Of a stretch of 5,906 nt of DNA, positions 5,486 through 5,906 are shown one piece after another. The translations under genes were made by a program, and so were the position numbers. Source of the stretch: JASFRI01 sp050115015 (GTDB lineage: Bacteria; Acidobacteriota; Polarisedimenticolia; CBDVAL01); assembly GCA_050115015.1 (NCBI GenBank), contig JASFRI010000283.1, positions 1-5,906 on the forward strand. Reading direction: 5' to 3'. The notes under the pieces are model-generated. The model saw only the letters and a list, made by a program, of their open reading frames with translations, ran no database searches and had not been told where the DNA came from. Position 1 is the stretch's first letter, and every line of letters begins with the position of its first letter.

Positions 5486-5490
5486 GGACC

Positions 5491-5906
5491 ATGACGGACA
5501 GGCATCGACGCACGCATCCACGAGGGGGAGACGCAGATCCAGGACGCGGGAGCTTCCCCCGGCCGTTCGCGCCGCTGGCGTTGCTGGCGATCCTGGCCGG
5601 CTGCGCGGCTCCCGCGCCGCCCATTCCCGCGGGGGACTGGGCGGGCTGGGGGTATCTTGACGAGGGGGGCGACCTTCCCCTGCGTCTCCACGTCACGGCC
5701 GCGCCCGACGAGGGGTTCACGGCAACCCTCGACTCGCCGGCGGAGCCGGCCTTCGAGCTCCCCCTGCAGACCGTGGAGTGGTCGGCGCCCCGTCTCCGCC
5801 TGGAGCGCACCACCGAGTCCGGCCGGCTGCTCGTCTTCGAGGCGGAGCTGCGGGAGGACGTGCTCGAAGGCACCATGGACTTCGCCGGAACGCCCGGGCA
5901 CTTCAC
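5491..5906 (+). CDS. Lipoprotein, probable N-terminal domain of an alpha/beta-hydrolase (runs off the right edge)
   Basis: 138 complete codons are in the window and no stop is reached. After a basic, Pro/Gly-rich N-terminus of about 25 residues comes a hydrophobic segment (FAPLALLAILAGC) with a clear lipobox LAGC, so C38 should be lipidated after signal peptidase II cleavage. The mature part begins GDWAGWGYLDEGGDLPLRLH and continues with TLDSPAEPAFELPL, VEWSAPRLRLERT and LEGTMDFAGTPG. The order G-x-W, LPL, TLDSP, then EGTM resembles the beta-rich leader domain found before serine-hydrolase domains in secreted esterase/peptidase-like proteins. That resemblance is by eye, and the catalytic domain would lie beyond the edge. 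A GGAGG 5 nt before the ATG supports the start. The gene begins 139 bp after the CMD gene. Confidence 0.8.
   Translation, partial: MTDRHRRTHPRGGDADPGRGSFPRPFAPLALLAILAGCAAPAPPIPAGDWAGWGYLDEGGDLPLRLHVTAAPDEGFTATLDSPAEPAFELPLQTVEWSAPRLRLERTTESGRLLVFEAELREDVLEGTMDFAGTPGHF

Noticed and set aside
4914..5906. Minus-strand open frame opposite the CMD and lipoprotein genes
   Set aside because: It spans two well-supported plus-strand genes and the gap between them, and its product is compositionally biased with no motifs.

Overview
The window is GC-rich throughout. Its gene content, a membrane-anchored Ser/Thr kinase fused to WD40-like (PD40) repeats, a secreted 'FDFWLGxWDV' protein and a lipoprotein, suggests a soil or sediment bacterium of the Acidobacteriota or a similar phylum (Gemmatimonadota- or Eisenbacteria-like). 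That placement is inferred from family content and base composition; there is no marker gene here.

Layout. 1-303 (- strand) is the transposase-proximal end of an IS5-family insertion sequence, with the N-terminal 75 codons of its transposase and its terminal inverted repeat; the rest lies off the left edge. 344-454 is copy A of a roughly 110-bp intergenic repeat. 456-3152 (- strand) is a full-length receptor-like Ser/Thr protein kinase. 3189-3299 is copy B of the same repeat, inverted relative to A, so the kinase gene sits between two inverted copies. 3340-3611 is a 272-bp MITE-like element with 22-bp perfect terminal inverted repeats and a TTAG target duplication. It has landed inside the first arm of copy C (3612-3718). 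3822-4880 (+) encodes a secreted protein made of two tandem related domains. 5037-5351 (+) encodes a small carboxymuconolactone decarboxylase (CMD)-family protein without the redox cysteines. 5491-5906 (+) is the start of a lipoprotein gene that runs off the right edge.

How the parts relate. The kinase is transcribed leftward and the other three cellular genes rightward, diverging from a 669-bp repeat- and MITE-rich region. The three rightward genes are 139-156 bp apart, each with its own Shine-Dalgarno site, so they need not be one operon. I see no evidence that the kinase controls them.

The most interesting signal is non-coding. It is a diverged, hairpin-forming intergenic repeat in three copies, two of which bracket the kinase gene. 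An IS5-type non-autonomous element has inserted in the stem of the third copy, and removing it in silico restores the repeat's conserved CCTTAGA arm. All protein and repeat assignments were made by reading the sequence; no database search was run.
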